A DNA stretch of 64,000 nt from Thecaphora thlaspeos. Lineage: Eukaryota; Basidiomycota; Ustilaginomycetes; Urocystidales; Glomosporiaceae. The notes beneath the pieces are model-generated. The model had not been told where the DNA came from, did no database searches, and worked only from the letters and a program-made list of their open reading frames with translations. Shown in pieces: positions 46,076-56,972 of the stretch. The position numbers and the translations under genes were made by a program. Position 1 is the first letter of the stretch; every line of letters begins with the position of its first letter. The stretch lies in the NCBI GenBank assembly GCA_900291925.1, contig UWYS01000009.1:799316-863315 (forward strand), in the 5' to 3' direction.

Positions 46076-47586
46076 TCAATAAGGTAATATCCTCCTATAC
46101 AACATGATACCGGGTATCTCGACGATACCTAGCCAGAGCGAGGGGTGCTTCCACTCGAAACCGTCTTTCTTGGAGAGCGGGAAGCCAAGCAACTTGAAGG
46201 CCCTGATCGCCTCGTGTTTCGAGACGCCTCTATCCATGGCCATCTTCACTACCTTGACCCGGTAGTCTCCCATGTCGAAATAAACTTCGACATGGCCCGC
46301 CAAGTCTCGCCACGTCTTCTCTTCTGGAAGCGAAGAGATGCGCTCATTGTTGGTATAGCTTCGAAGTGCCTCAGGGAACACATCAAGCCTGGCTCGAACC
46401 GTGATCTTTTCCAGGAAACCCGTGTACTCGGGCGGCAGCCTAAGCTTGAACCATGCCTTGAAAATTTCGCGGACGATCTTCAGCTGATCTGGCGTGGCCG
46501 CCTTGATCTGCCGTACATTGCTACTTCTTCGACGCGCGATGGCATCATTTTGTCGAGAAACAGACACCACACGGAATATGTTCCCATAAGGCGCGACGAG
46601 ACGATTCATGTGCGCCTGCAGCTCGGCGAGGCTTCCAGGCGCAGGGCGGGGTAACGCGGCGTCCGGGTGGACGATGGAAGATGTAGTCCCATGGTGGGAA
46701 TCGTAGTGGGCCGCGCCCTGCTGGTCGTCGGGCTGGGACGATTCGTGCTCAGCGAATGCGGAGGGCTGTCCGTGGTGATTGACATAGGGATCGTCAGCGA
46801 CGACGCTAGGATTGACGAGATGGGACGCTTCGTGCTGCGCATCGTAGTTGGCCGCGCCCTCCAGGTAGTCAGGGTAGGACGCTCCGTGCTGGACTACCTC
46901 GGAGGGTTGTCCATGGTCGGGCCAGCCGTATTGTCCGTAGCCTTGCGACGACTCGCCCCCGGCTCCACTGTGGCTAGTTTCGGGCTGCCACAGGTATTGG
47001 GATGCCTCCGCGTTGGCTTCGTGTCGAGGGTTCGGAGGATAGTTGTAATGGCGCTGCTCGTGGAGCGAAGGGCCTGGTGACTAGAGGTGGGATGGTGTCG
47101 GACAGACAGAGACAGAAGGAGTACGAAGAGCAGAGATAGAAGAACAAAGATAACCGAAGCGCAGAAACAGAAGAACAAAGTATGGACGCTGGAGAGCGTG
47201 CCAGGCTCGAGAACGGGGCTGCCTCGACTTGCCTGCGTCCAGGTTGCATCCAGATAGTTCGGGTAGGCGCTGGGATGGTGGTGAGCGTAGTGGTCACGTA
47301 GATCGCTCTGGTAGATAGCGTAGTGGGCGGTGTCCGGGTGAGGTTGCTGCGGGTGCGACGATTGCACTGCGTAGGGGCCATAGTGGTGACCGTCGTGGGC
47401 GACCTGGTGGCCTTCATCCTGTCTATCGAAGGCGCTAAACAGGCGCTGCACATCCTCGTCATGCTCCAGGCCTTTGAAGAGAATGCGAGGCAGCGTCGGG
47501 GGAGCTCGGACGAGCGGCAGAAGCGCGATACTGACCGCCACCGCCGTGATGGCAATTGCCGTGATCGAACAGCGCAAGTAGACCAT
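46076..47586 (-). CDS. Secreted protein family member E (candidate effector), intact with GC-AG intron
   Basis: Minus-strand exons 47586-47233 and 47053-46076 give 443 aa. The signal peptide has core ITAVAVSIALLPLV with a likely cut near VRA. Next come the family block LFKGLEHDEDVQRLFSAFD, a His/Tyr/Gln/Gly-rich middle, and the C-terminal domain with QLKIVREIFKAWF, FDMGDYRVKV, FKLLGFP and PSLWLGIVEIP. The intron donor aligned with the GTGAGT of copy B is GCAAGT here, a classic GC-AG donor. The acceptor CAG|CGC is chosen because it keeps phase 0 and aligns HYNYPP with the exon-2 start of copy B. Reading through the intron instead would stop soon. A TATAAA box (47741-47746, minus) lies about 155 bp upstream. 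With copy B it is the only intact member in the window. Confidence 0.7.
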
Positions 47587-48297
47587 TGCGGTTGTTGCGT
47601 TCTCGGACGTCGTTCAGAAAGCGCTGGGTTCGCTAGGAGATGATGACGGACTAAATCACGTCGGATGAGGTGGTATGGTGATGGTGGGCTGAGAAGCGTT
47701 GTAGGATGCGAATAACCCTCCGAGCTCTCTGCGTCTGTCCTTTATACGACTTGTGGAAGAAGGCCGAGCGGCCAGCAATTGCGCCAGTCACTTCCGCAGG
47801 TTCGCTGCGCTCGTCTGCGCTGGCACCGCCCTACCCAATCGCATGGTCCATGGACCCCATGTAATCTCCTTCTGACGGATGTCGGACGGTTGCCATTGCA
47901 GCGTTTCTGACCTTGGACAACCAGGTAGGTCCAGATCGACCTCTTCGTATCATGTCGAAACATAGTTCTCGATCGGGCGAGCTCGGTGCGGAATGCTGTC
48001 GTTCTCCTCCCGTGCATGGCGCCGCGGAGCGCCATCGTATGGTTAACCTCAACCTCGATCGTGTCCTCCCAGGATGACGGTCCAACAGTTGCATCCGCGC
48101 GAGTTCTTGCTTTCAGGGCTGCGCCGCTGCCGTCCGCTCGCCTGATCAATTCACCGGTCCCGGCGTTGTAGCCAGCGACGCCCCGGCCCACCGAAAAATC
48201 AAGGCGATGCTTCGCCCGCACGCTCCCAACTGCTTGACTGTCTGCCTTCCGGAATATCGATGATGGGCGGATGCTGAAGGAAAGGGAGTCGTCCAAC
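47587..48297. other. Spacer between family member E and IRC3
   Basis: This is the upstream region of member E and the 3' region of IRC3. A minus-strand frame of 184 aa (47742-48296) has no recognised domain and is treated as chance. Confidence 0.45.
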
Positions 48298-51033
48298 CTA
48301 GCTAAGCGGTCCGACCTGGACCGTCTCCCTCGCCAGCCGTGCCTTGTCCTTTTCTGCCTGCTTCCAGGCGCGGTTGGAGTTCTTTGCCCTCTGCTGCCAT
48401 CGCGCCTTGGCGCCGTGCATAAGCCGCGCCAGAATAATCGCCGCCTGGCCTTTCGTCAGCAAATCGATCGCCATAGCCGTCGTGGTCCGAGACGGCTTGA
48501 GGTTGGGAGCAGACGAAGCGTGTGCGGCCGGCGTGGCGGCAGCAGCGGCGAGGGCCTTGGTCAGGCCGAGCCTTTTTTCGACGAGCTTTCTCTGGCTGTC
48601 CGAGGCCCGTGTGCTGCGCCACTTGGCGTAGCGGCTCAGTGTCGCAAAAAGCTGCGGAGCGCCGCGCAGGATCTGCTTTTGGACATATTGGTCGCTGCCG
48701 CGAATCGCGCTCTCGAGGTCGGCCGACTCCATCACCCGGCGCGCGCGGCGGTAAGGGGATCGGCTAGCTCCACCGAAACGTCTCGCTCGCCCGCCGCCGC
48801 CGCCCATAGTTGCGAGACTCTCATCGGCATCCGAATTGACAGGGGTAAAGTGGGAAACCCAGCGGGGCGTTTCCGAGACGTTTCGTTGCTCTTCCACCGG
48901 GGAGCATCGAGACGCGGCAGAAACACCGGCAGCGGCGGCATCGACGTCGTCTTCCTCTTCCCTCAGCCGCTCGACGCGGACGAAGCCGAAGCGCGGGACA
49001 TCGAGGATGTAGGTCTGGGCGCCGCAATCGACCCAGGCGTTCTGCGACATGGTTTCGACCACCTTGGACCGCGCCTGCATGGCCTTGTGCAGCTGAAAGG
49101 GGTCCTCGTAGTCGATATAGGTCAGCGTGGCGGCCTGCTCGAGGCTGAGCGCGTCCGCCTCTGCTTCGGCGTCTGACGGAACAAGGCCCTCGTCGTCGGC
49201 CACATCCGCAGCCGCGGTCGTCGCCCGCTCCTGGAGCGACTGAGCCGTCTCGCCTTCAATCATCTCGTCGGCGTCGAGGCCGAACAGCGTCGGCGTACAG
49301 ACGACGCCCTTCTGGATATTGCCGACGATGTCTAGGATCAGGCAGTCGCTCTTGCCCGTCTGAGGCGAGAGGCGGAGGCCGCGGCCGATCATCTGGCTGA
49401 AGAGGTTGCGCGAGCGTGTGGGCCGGGCGAGGAGGACGCAGTCTATGGCTGGGACATCGGCGCCCTCGGTGAGGATGGCGCAGTTTACGAGGACGGGAAA
49501 GAGCCCTTGGCGGAAGTCGTGCAGCAACTGCCTCCGCTCTGGCATCGGGGTCCCGCCGTGGAGGCAGCGGGCGTCGATGTCGGCGCTGCAGAAGGTGTCT
49601 GTGAGGTCCTCAACGTGCTGGATGTCGACGGCAAAGATGAGCGTCGAGCGGCGGCGATGTTGCTGGTGACCCTGCTGCGCCTGGGCGCGCTCAGTCCACG
49701 CCTTTAGCACAAGCCTGTTCACGATCGGTGTGTTGACGACGGCAGCGAGCGACGCAGACTGGAAGTCGGCCGCGGCGCTGCTTGACGAGAGCTTGACTGA
49801 GGTGAGGTCGATGTCGGCCTTGATGGAGGTGAAGCGGATTGGGCAGAGCCACTTTTCGTCAATCATTTCGAGGAAGTCCTTGTGGAAGACGATGCGCTCG
49901 AAGACCTTGCCCAGGGCAAGGCCGTCGTGGCGGGTGAAGGTGGCCGAGAAGCCGATGATGGGGACCTTAGGGGCGCGGTCTCCGTCGCCGTCGCGATTGC
50001 CGCTGCGACCGTGCGCTGAGGCTAGAGTCTGCTCGACTGGAGCCGCCGTCGCCACCGCTTGCGCTTGCGCGTCGTCGACGGCGTTCGCGACAGAAGGGTC
50101 AAAGTGGGCCAGGACGTCGCGATAAGAGGGCGCGGCGGCATGGTGGGCCTCGTCGACAATAAGAGCCTTGAAGAGGAGCGGATTGAACTTTTCCAGCCTC
50201 TGCCTGCTGCGGTGGAGCGTCTGGACGGTGGCGACGGTGACGTCTGCGTAGCCCGAGGCGCGGAACTTTGCGCCTTGCTCGATCTCGACGAGCTTGCCGG
50301 GGAAGGTGGAGGAGATGGAGGCGGCCGCCTGAAGCGCGAGCTCGATCGAGTTGACGAGCACCAGGACGCGGTCCGCCTCGGGCTGTCCCTCGTAGCGGTG
50401 GCGGAGGGTGGGGATGCGATGGATGAGGTGCGTAAAGATGGTCGTCTTGCCGCTCCCCGTGGGCGACGAGACGCCGATGCGCGTGACACCGCCGGCGATG
50501 GCGGCCAGGCAGTCCTGGATACACTCTTCCTGGTACGGCCGCAGTTGAACCCCACGCGGCGACTCCGCAGCGGGCGTGGCGGTCGACTGGCCGTCGTCGC
50601 GGTTGTCGTCGTGGTTGTCGGCCTGGTCGCGCTGCTGCTGCTGCTGCTTCTGCTGCTGCTTCTGCTGCTGCTGCTCTTCCTCTATCCCGGGTTCACGAAG
50701 CACTTCGGCACGCAGCCGGGCAGCAGTGGGCCGAAAGGTAAGCGAGGCGAGACAGCGGCGAGCAACGTAAGAATGGGGACCAGAGCTAGAGCCAGAGCCA
50801 GAGCCGGAGTGTGAACGCAAGGAGGGACGGAAGGAGAAAGAGGCGGCGGAGGTAGCGCGAGCCTCAGCGGCAAGGCGCTGGCAGGACAGGCCGATGGAGC
50901 GATGGCGGATCATTGCCGCCACCTCACTTGCGCTGGGCCGCCAGGGGTCGGAGGCAGCCGCGGCGTTGGCGACCGGCGCCAGAAGAGGCCGTCCCGACGC
51001 CGAGGACGGCAGCAGCAGCCGCCGCGGCAGCAT
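48298..51033 (-). CDS. IRC3: IRC3-like mitochondrial DEAD/H-box helicase
   Basis: A single exon of 911 aa. It is a superfamily 2 helicase close to yeast Irc3, a double-stranded DNA translocase that maintains mitochondrial DNA. The motifs are in order: a Q-like RPYQEE, Walker A PTGSGKTT (191-198), motif II DEAHH (294-298), SAT (363-365), then the C-terminal RecA lobe with LIFAVDI, LHGGTP, LTEGADVPAID and motif VI QMIGRGLRLSP. The first about 110 residues are Arg/Ser/Ala-rich and nearly free of acidic residues, fitting a mitochondrial presequence. A poly-Gln stretch (about 121-134) separates the presequence from the helicase core. The start is the ATG giving MLPRRLLLPSS. It is divergent from the CENP-K-like gene. 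Confidence 0.88.
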   Translation of the reverse strand: MLPRRLLLPSSASGRPLLAPVANAAAASDPWRPSASEVAAMIRHRSIGLSCQRLAAEARATSAASFSFRPSLRSHSGSGSGSSSGPHSYVARRCLASLTFRPTAARLRAEVLREPGIEEEQQQQKQQQKQQQQQRDQADNHDDNRDDGQSTATPAAESPRGVQLRPYQEECIQDCLAAIAGGVTRIGVSSPTGSGKTTIFTHLIHRIPTLRHRYEGQPEADRVLVLVNSIELALQAAASISSTFPGKLVEIEQGAKFRASGYADVTVATVQTLHRSRQRLEKFNPLLFKALIVDEAHHAAAPSYRDVLAHFDPSVANAVDDAQAQAVATAAPVEQTLASAHGRSGNRDGDGDRAPKVPIIGFSATFTRHDGLALGKVFERIVFHKDFLEMIDEKWLCPIRFTSIKADIDLTSVKLSSSSAAADFQSASLAAVVNTPIVNRLVLKAWTERAQAQQGHQQHRRRSTLIFAVDIQHVEDLTDTFCSADIDARCLHGGTPMPERRQLLHDFRQGLFPVLVNCAILTEGADVPAIDCVLLARPTRSRNLFSQMIGRGLRLSPQTGKSDCLILDIVGNIQKGVVCTPTLFGLDADEMIEGETAQSLQERATTAAADVADDEGLVPSDAEAEADALSLEQAATLTYIDYEDPFQLHKAMQARSKVVETMSQNAWVDCGAQTYILDVPRFGFVRVERLREEEDDVDAAAAGVSAASRCSPVEEQRNVSETPRWVSHFTPVNSDADESLATMGGGGGRARRFGGASRSPYRRARRVMESADLESAIRGSDQYVQKQILRGAPQLFATLSRYAKWRSTRASDSQRKLVEKRLGLTKALAAAAATPAAHASSAPNLKPSRTTTAMAIDLLTKGQAAIILARLMHGAKARWQQRAKNSNRAWKQAEKDKARLARETVQVGPLS

Positions 51034-51570
51034 TGGCTTCGGTGTGGCGAGCAGTGAAGGCGGCGAGCAGAGAGCTGTGGGGCCGAAGCAGGCCGGCTGA
51101 GCTCCGAGACCGGAGGCGACGGCGATGGTGATAAGAAGTGATATCGATGGAAGTGCGATGTGACGAAAGCGTCGAGACCAGCAACAGGAAGGGGACGGCT
51201 AGGCGGCTCTTCCGACGACGGTATCATGGCGGGGCACGGCTCTCCCTCCACTTTCTTTTCCCACGCGCGCAGAAAGAGTGAAGAGTGGACAGGCAGCACC
51301 GGCTGCGCCTCGCTCCATAGGCGCGACGCGCGCGCAGCGGGCGGCCAAGAGACCAACACGCCGCCGCAGCGGCTGCGACCCTCTCTCTCTCTCTCTCTCC
51401 TTTTCTCTCTCTACCTCTCACTCACTTCCCTCCCCCTCTTCCTTTCCTCCGCTTCCTCGCTGGACATTCCTCTCAGTCTGTCCCCCTCCTCGTCCCGCTC
51501 CACCATTTTCGACGCCGTTCGGGCTCGCTCCTCGCCCTGTTCTCTCCTTCACACCCTTAGCTCAGCAGAC
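51034..51570. promoter_or_regulatory. Divergent upstream region, IRC3 and CENP-K-like gene
   Basis: A shared 0.5 kb region. It has a (CT)n tract at about 51380-51400 in the pyrimidine-rich leader of the plus-strand gene. No gene is seen. Confidence 0.5.
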
Positions 51571-53143
51571 ATGACGGCCGTGCAAACGTCAACGCTTGAC
51601 CTCATCGACCTCATCCGCCAGTCGGTGCTGGAGGAGGCCGCCAGACGCTCTTACAGCCTCATCAATAGCGCCTCGACAGAAAGAAATAACAGCGCCGCAG
51701 CGTCGACCTCCACAGAACCAGCACCTGCTGCACAGATAACTCCCACCACGACGTCAAAGGACCAGGGCAGCGCACAACCCTCAGGCAGCAGCTCTGCTGG
51801 TCAAGGTGGCAAGCACGCACCCGGGATCGACGTCAAAGACCTCGTAGAGCTATATCACGATCAGCGAGCCAGCAACGACACCCTTCAGGCCAGCCTGTAC
51901 CGGGTAAGAGACGGGCGGGACAGCGGCCCAGGAGCATCCTCCTGCCAGCCTCGCCATCTATGCCGACGACAGCACTGACTCTGCGCCTGTTCCCTCTCCC
52001 TCTTTGGCTATACGCTCTCCCAGAGGCTCGATCGAATGGTTCAGCAGCAGCCTGAAGCACCCCGCGACGATGAGGGCGACGCCGTCACATCGCAGCGCAA
52101 GGCCAAACAGGTTAGCTTATAAGGGCCAGGTGGGGATGAGTTTACGAGCCGAGGAGGCGTTGGCAAGCTGACTAGGGCGGGCACACCTTCGAACACGCTC
52201 TATCTCTCCGCATCGCCCCACAGATGGAGCTGGCTAGGCTCGACTGGGACATTGAGCGGCTACAGAATGGTGAGCCTAATCCGGCCCGAACCCTTCCTTC
52301 GGTCTCTCGAGTGGATGGCGCCTACCGACCCCAGCCTGCCCGCACCGACCCGCCACTCACACCGCGTCTCTGCCCGCGTTCCGCTCCTCCATCTTTCCCC
52401 TCTGACATCGGCCAGCCTCCACGCACGCCCTCACGCCGCTCGCCGCCCCGCTTTCGACGCTCACTACCCGCGCCGTCCTCTCGGATCTGGTCTCACAGTA
52501 CACCGCCCTCGTCCCCTCTCTCTCCGCCTCGCTCAGCTCCGAACAGATCCTGCTCGACTCGGACTCGCTCCTGCTCTCGGACCTGCGCACCGTCTCGACG
52601 GGCCTGCAGCGACGGCACGACCAGGTCGCCGCCCGCCTTGCCTCGGAGCGCGAACATGATAGCGACGAGGTGCTCTACCGGCTCAGGAAAAAGACTGAGG
52701 CGCAGCAGAAGCAGATCCGCGATCTCCTCCAGGCGCTCATTGCGATCGCCGGCGGGCTGTTCAAAGAGAAGGCGAGGAGCAAGGACTTCCGGGCTCTGCT
52801 CGAGGTGCGTTGGCCACGCCCCCTTACCTACAACTCGTCGCTTCGGTCCGTGCTGAGCCTCGTGCGTCCACCCCTCAACCCTCTTTGCTTGGCATCCCCT
52901 CCACAGGAACTGATGAACAGATCGTGGGAACACCCGCAGGACCCATACATACAAGTCGCCGGTCCCCCTTCGACCTCCTCCGCGCCGGGTTCGGCTTCGA
53001 GTTACGGGACAGTCGCAGGGAGACGGTACGATGCCGCGTTGGTAGAGCTGGCGGTAAGGGGACAGTTTGCCGTCCAACATCCGCGCGATGCAAGGAGGAT
53101 ACGGCTGGTGGCCTTTGGCAAGCCAACCAGAGCAAGAGTGTGA
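51571..53143 (+). CDS. Probable CENP-K/Sim4-type kinetochore subunit
   Basis: Five exons (51571-51903, 52024-52110, 52224-52269, 52416-52804 and 52907-53143) with GT-AG borders and consistent phases give 363 aa. The middle is helical and coiled-coil-like (ERLQNG, LQRRHDQVAARL, RLRKKTEAQQKQIRDLLQAL). The C-terminal part, ELMNRSWEHPQDPYIQV then VELAVRGQFAVQHP and RRIRLVAF, resembles the C-terminus of CENP-K/Sim4, a subunit of the inner-kinetochore CCAN that links centromeric chromatin to the outer kinetochore. A Gly/Ser-rich loop stands where the family usually has an aromatic Trp-Pro-Pro segment. The identification is by remembered pattern only and is moderate; another coiled-coil protein is possible. 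The gene model itself is firmer, since all joins preserve frame. Confidence 0.6.
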
Positions 53144-53731
53144 AGCGGCGGCGCTGCGAGTGGAGAAGTTGACGCGGGACAAGACGACGCTGGACGCTGG
53201 ACAAGAGGAGGCCAGTCGAGCGCCGCGCGAAAGGAGAGGGAAGCCCAGTTGGCGTTCATGATGAAGACTTCGTAGACGGTGGGTGCCGACGGACAGTCCA
53301 AGATAGAGAGAAGGGAGGGAGGGAAGAAACAGATGAAGCCTGTATTTCTAGTTGCATCAGTGTGCGTGACGCTCGAGGCCGCTTGATCGGCCAAGCAAGC
53401 GGACAACGGAGAGGGGTTACCGTGCGCTGCGGTGTTCGTCGATGCCATCGCTTCCCTACCCTCGCGGCTGTAGGACTTCACGCAACGAGGACCGCCACAC
53501 AATCTTCCAGTATGCCCGCTCGACGTTCTCGTACGACGTCGTCGTGATCGCGATTCGTTTCGCTCGGTTCTGACTACGATGGACGATGGACAACAGATGT
53601 ACCAATCCAAAGCACCTCTTCTACGGCACCGTCATCCCATCGCATCCCGACATCTATCTCTACGTTGGACCATGTCGCCACGCAAACGACCTTTCCTCTA
53701 GGTCGTCGTCGTCGTGGTCATCATCGGTCGT
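53144..53731. other. Convergent spacer
   Basis: A tail-to-tail spacer between the CENP-K-like gene (+) and the SPE3-LYS9 gene (-). No gene is seen. Confidence 0.5.
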
Positions 53732-56169
53732 CTAGACGTACCTCTCCTCTAGAACGATACCCTCCATCTCCAGCTCCTTCCTGATGGGATCGCAAACCGC
53801 CTTGGTGTAAGGGACGATAATGCCCGTCTTTGAAAGTGCGGGATGACGTTCGAGGACCAACTTGGTAGCCACGGCACAGGGGACGCCGACTAGCTTGGCC
53901 ATGCTCGATGTACCGTGCGGAATGCCATAGTCGAGCAGGGTGGAGGTCAACGTCTTCTCCTCTCCCACGGCCGTGACGATCTCGAACTTGTGCTGGAGCA
54001 TCACCATGTCGCGCTCTCCCGGAGCGTAGGCGCACTTGTGCTCCAGCGTAGCGCACAGAGAGTCGAGAGGGTTGCCCGCCTTGCCCTCCTTCTCTTGCGC
54101 AGCCGTACCGCGCACAGAGACGGGGACGGTCGAGGAGAATAGGTCGAGCCATCGAAGGCCACGGATGATCGTCTCTTCCTGCGCGGGAGAGGTGAAGGCG
54201 CATTTGGCCCGCACCGCCTCGATGAGCGAATTTTCGTCCGTCGACTTGGCGCCCAGCATGGCCGTCGTCACGTCGGCCCACGACGCCTTGGTCCCGTATG
54301 CGAGGAACGGCTTGGCCTCCTCGTCCAGGAAGCCAAGCTTGACAAGCGCCAGGATAAACTCGGGGAAGCCCTGGTACCGCAGCGTCCCGCGGATCACCGT
54401 CTCGGCCTCCGGGATGCCGTACCACCCGCGGAACGGCGTCGAGTCGCGGTTCGGGTACGCGACAAAGGCAAACGCCGGCGAGATGTAGAAGCTCTGAGCG
54501 GCCGCCATCAGCTCCTGGCCGCCGACGGTCAGCTGCTCGCCGTCGCGGTAGAACTTGGCCGTGTTGCGCAGCGCCAGCAGCACGCCGCGCGACGACCAGC
54601 TGAACTTGTAGCCGAGCGGGTTGTCGGCAGCCTCGGGAGCGGGCAGGCCACCGCAGTACGAGAGGAACGACTTGACCTTGCCGCCCGCCGCGTGAACATC
54701 GTCGATCGCCTTGACCGCGTACAGGTGGTCGAGTCCAGGGTCGAGGCCCATCTCGTTGACCACCGTGATGCCGGCCTGCTGGATCAGCGGCTCGAGCTCG
54801 CGGATGGCGTCCGAGACGTACGACGTCGTGACGACGTCGACCTTGTGCTCGCACGCGGTGCGGATCACGGCGGCGTGGTAGGTATAGGGGATGAGCGAGA
54901 CGACGACGTCGTGGCCCTTGATGAGCTGCGAGAGGGCGGCGGTGTCGTTGACGTCGACCGAGACGCCGCTGGCGTTGTGCAGGCCGTCGCACAGCTTCTG
55001 GGCGTGCTCGACCTTGACCGAGGCCACCGTCAGCTCGTACTCCTGGTAGCGCGTAATGTACTCGGCAAAGGGGCGCGCAACGTAACCGGAGCCCAGCAGG
55101 AGCACCTTCTTGGCGTCGCGCTTCTTGGCCGAGGCGCCGTCGCCCGTCGCAATGACGCGGCCGGGCGCCGGGGCGCCGTCCTCGATGACCTTGCGGGCAA
55201 ACTCGGGGACGACAAAGGCAGCGCGGTGGACCTGGGAGTTGTAGTAGCGGCAGTCGGGGACGTCGCGGAGGGGCTCGCGGACGTTGCGCTCGGCGTCGAG
55301 CGAGCAGACGACGAAGCCGATCTGCCCCGAGGGGTAGGTGGGGATGGCGGTGAAGGCGTAGTCAGCGACGGGGAAGAGCTCCTTTGTGGAGCGGCGGAGC
55401 TCGGCGATGAGGCCGAGGTGGATCCAGAGGCACTCTGCCTGGGTGGAGATGTGACCTCCCGGCTTGAGGGCCTGCTTGAGGAGGGCAAAGTAGGGCTTCT
55501 GGAAGAGGGCCTCTGCGGGGCCGACGGGGTCGGACGAGTCGGTGATAATGACGTCAAAAGCGGCGTGGTTCTTGGGGTCCTCGAGGAAGGCGAAGCCGTC
55601 GCCGATGATGACGTTGGACTTGTGGTGGGTGAGGCCGGCGGCCATGTTGGGGAGGTACTGCTTCGAGACGCGGGGGACGGCCTCGTCGATGTCGCAGAGG
55701 ACGGCCTCCTTGACGGATGCGTGCTTGACGACCTCGCGGAGGACACCGCCGTCGCCGCCGCCGATGACGAGGACGCGCTCCGGGTTGGGGTGGGAGGCGA
55801 GGGGGAGGTGGGCAATCATTTCCTGGTAGGAGAACTCGTCGCGCTCGGTGCACTGGATGACGCCGTCGAGGACAAGGACGTTGCCGTAGGTGGTGGACTC
55901 GAAGACGAGGACATCCTGGAACTTGGACTGCTCGGTGTGGAGGATGCGCTGCACCTGGAGGCTCATGGCCTGGCCGGGCCACTGGCTGTTGGCTGTGTGG
56001 AGCAGCGGGTGAATTGGGTTAGAGGTGCATACAGGCAACGGGCGGTCAGTAAAGGGGGGGGGGGGGGGGGGGGACGCCGAAGACTACACGGCGCGGCATT
56101 GTCAGGCGGGATATCGTACTCACTCTCGTGGAACCAGCCATCGCGGATGTTGGGGTGGGAGAGGACCAT
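53732..56169 (-). CDS. SPE3-LYS9: Spermidine synthase - saccharopine dehydrogenase fusion
   Basis: Minus-strand exons 56169-56124 and 55992-53732 (phase 1, intron 55993-56123) give 768 aa. Residues 1 to about 290 are spermidine synthase, which transfers aminopropyl from decarboxylated S-adenosylmethionine to putrescine: [23 protein letters not shown] (92-98), and the [11 protein letters not shown] segment with catalytic Asp (165-175). After a short linker, residues from about 310 form saccharopine dehydrogenase (glutamate-forming), the penultimate step of fungal lysine synthesis, with a dinucleotide-binding GSGYVARP (317-323). This chimeric gene is known from basidiomycetes such as Cryptococcus and supports that placement. 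Exon 1 supplies the conserved [11 protein letters not shown]. The splice was set at GAGA|GTGAGT to CAG|CC, giving HETNSQWPG. The intron holds a 20-base G/C homopolymer. Confidence 0.95.
56054..56073. repeat. G20 homopolymer in the SPE3-LYS9 intron
   Basis: Twenty consecutive G on the plus strand (C on the gene strand) lie within the single intron of the fusion gene, between donor 56123 and acceptor 55993. Confidence 0.9.
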
Positions 56170-56972
56170 GGTGACGTTGGGACGAGGGGGATGATGAGGA
56201 GGGTGGTGGTGGTGGTGGAGAGGGAAGAGGGAAGAGGGAAGAGGGAACAAGGGCGGGGGCGAGGGGGGAAAGTGAAGCAAGGGATGACGGTCGGCGGCCG
56301 TCGTCGCTGCTGCTGCTGCTGCTGCCTCTGAGTGAGTGCCCTTCCCTCGCCCCTCTGCGAGCGTTGTTGGCCTTGGCCTGACGGGGGCGTGGCGCCAGCG
56401 ATGCTTTGATCGCGCCGTGTGCGGGAGCAGGCCGAGGCCAAGAAGAAAGGCGCCCAGTCAGCGCGAGAAGGAAAAGGAAAGGAATTTTAAAAATAAAATA
56501 AAATAAAATAAAAACTGGGCCACTTTGACTTGAATCGGAGCAGATGCCGGCGCGACGCCAGAGGGCGGCCAACGCACTGGCCATTCGGCGCACCGCCGAC
56601 CCTGCGCTCGGCCCTGGCCCGAAGCCCCGCCAAGAGCAAACGGGAAAAACGCCGAGCGGCCTTGACTCGCGCGAGATTGCCTGCCGCAATCTCCAGGCGC
56701 GCCCGTGAGAAAGTGGAGCAAGGCAAGGCAGGGCGGGCGCATGCAGCCCTCGCACACATCACTCCACCTCTCCGTCCTCTCCACCCACTCCACCACCACC
56801 ACATCCACATCCGTCAGCGCATCCTCACATCCTCGCCACCCAGCGAGCAGCGACCAGCCAGGTACGCACGCATACATTTCGCCATCCGACCTCTGCGTCT
56901 CGCGCCCCACACCCCCGCGACCGACCACCTTAGCTCCAGCCCCGCCTGCGCGACGACCACCAGCGACACACC
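56170..56972. promoter_or_regulatory. Divergent upstream region, SPE3-LYS9 and TAF11
   Basis: No gene is supported. It contains a CTG/GCT triplet run (about 56308-56327), an AAAAT pentamer repeat (about 56485-56513) and a pyrimidine-rich leader with CAC triplets (about 56780-56815) before TAF11. Confidence 0.5.

Noticed and set aside
47742..48296. 184-aa minus-strand frame upstream of family member E
   Set aside because: It overlaps the probable promoter with a TATAAA box and shows no domain or signal peptide.
54692..56194. 500-aa open frame on the plus strand
   Set aside because: It lies antisense to the well-supported SPE3-LYS9 gene. High GC third positions create long antisense frames; there are no domains.
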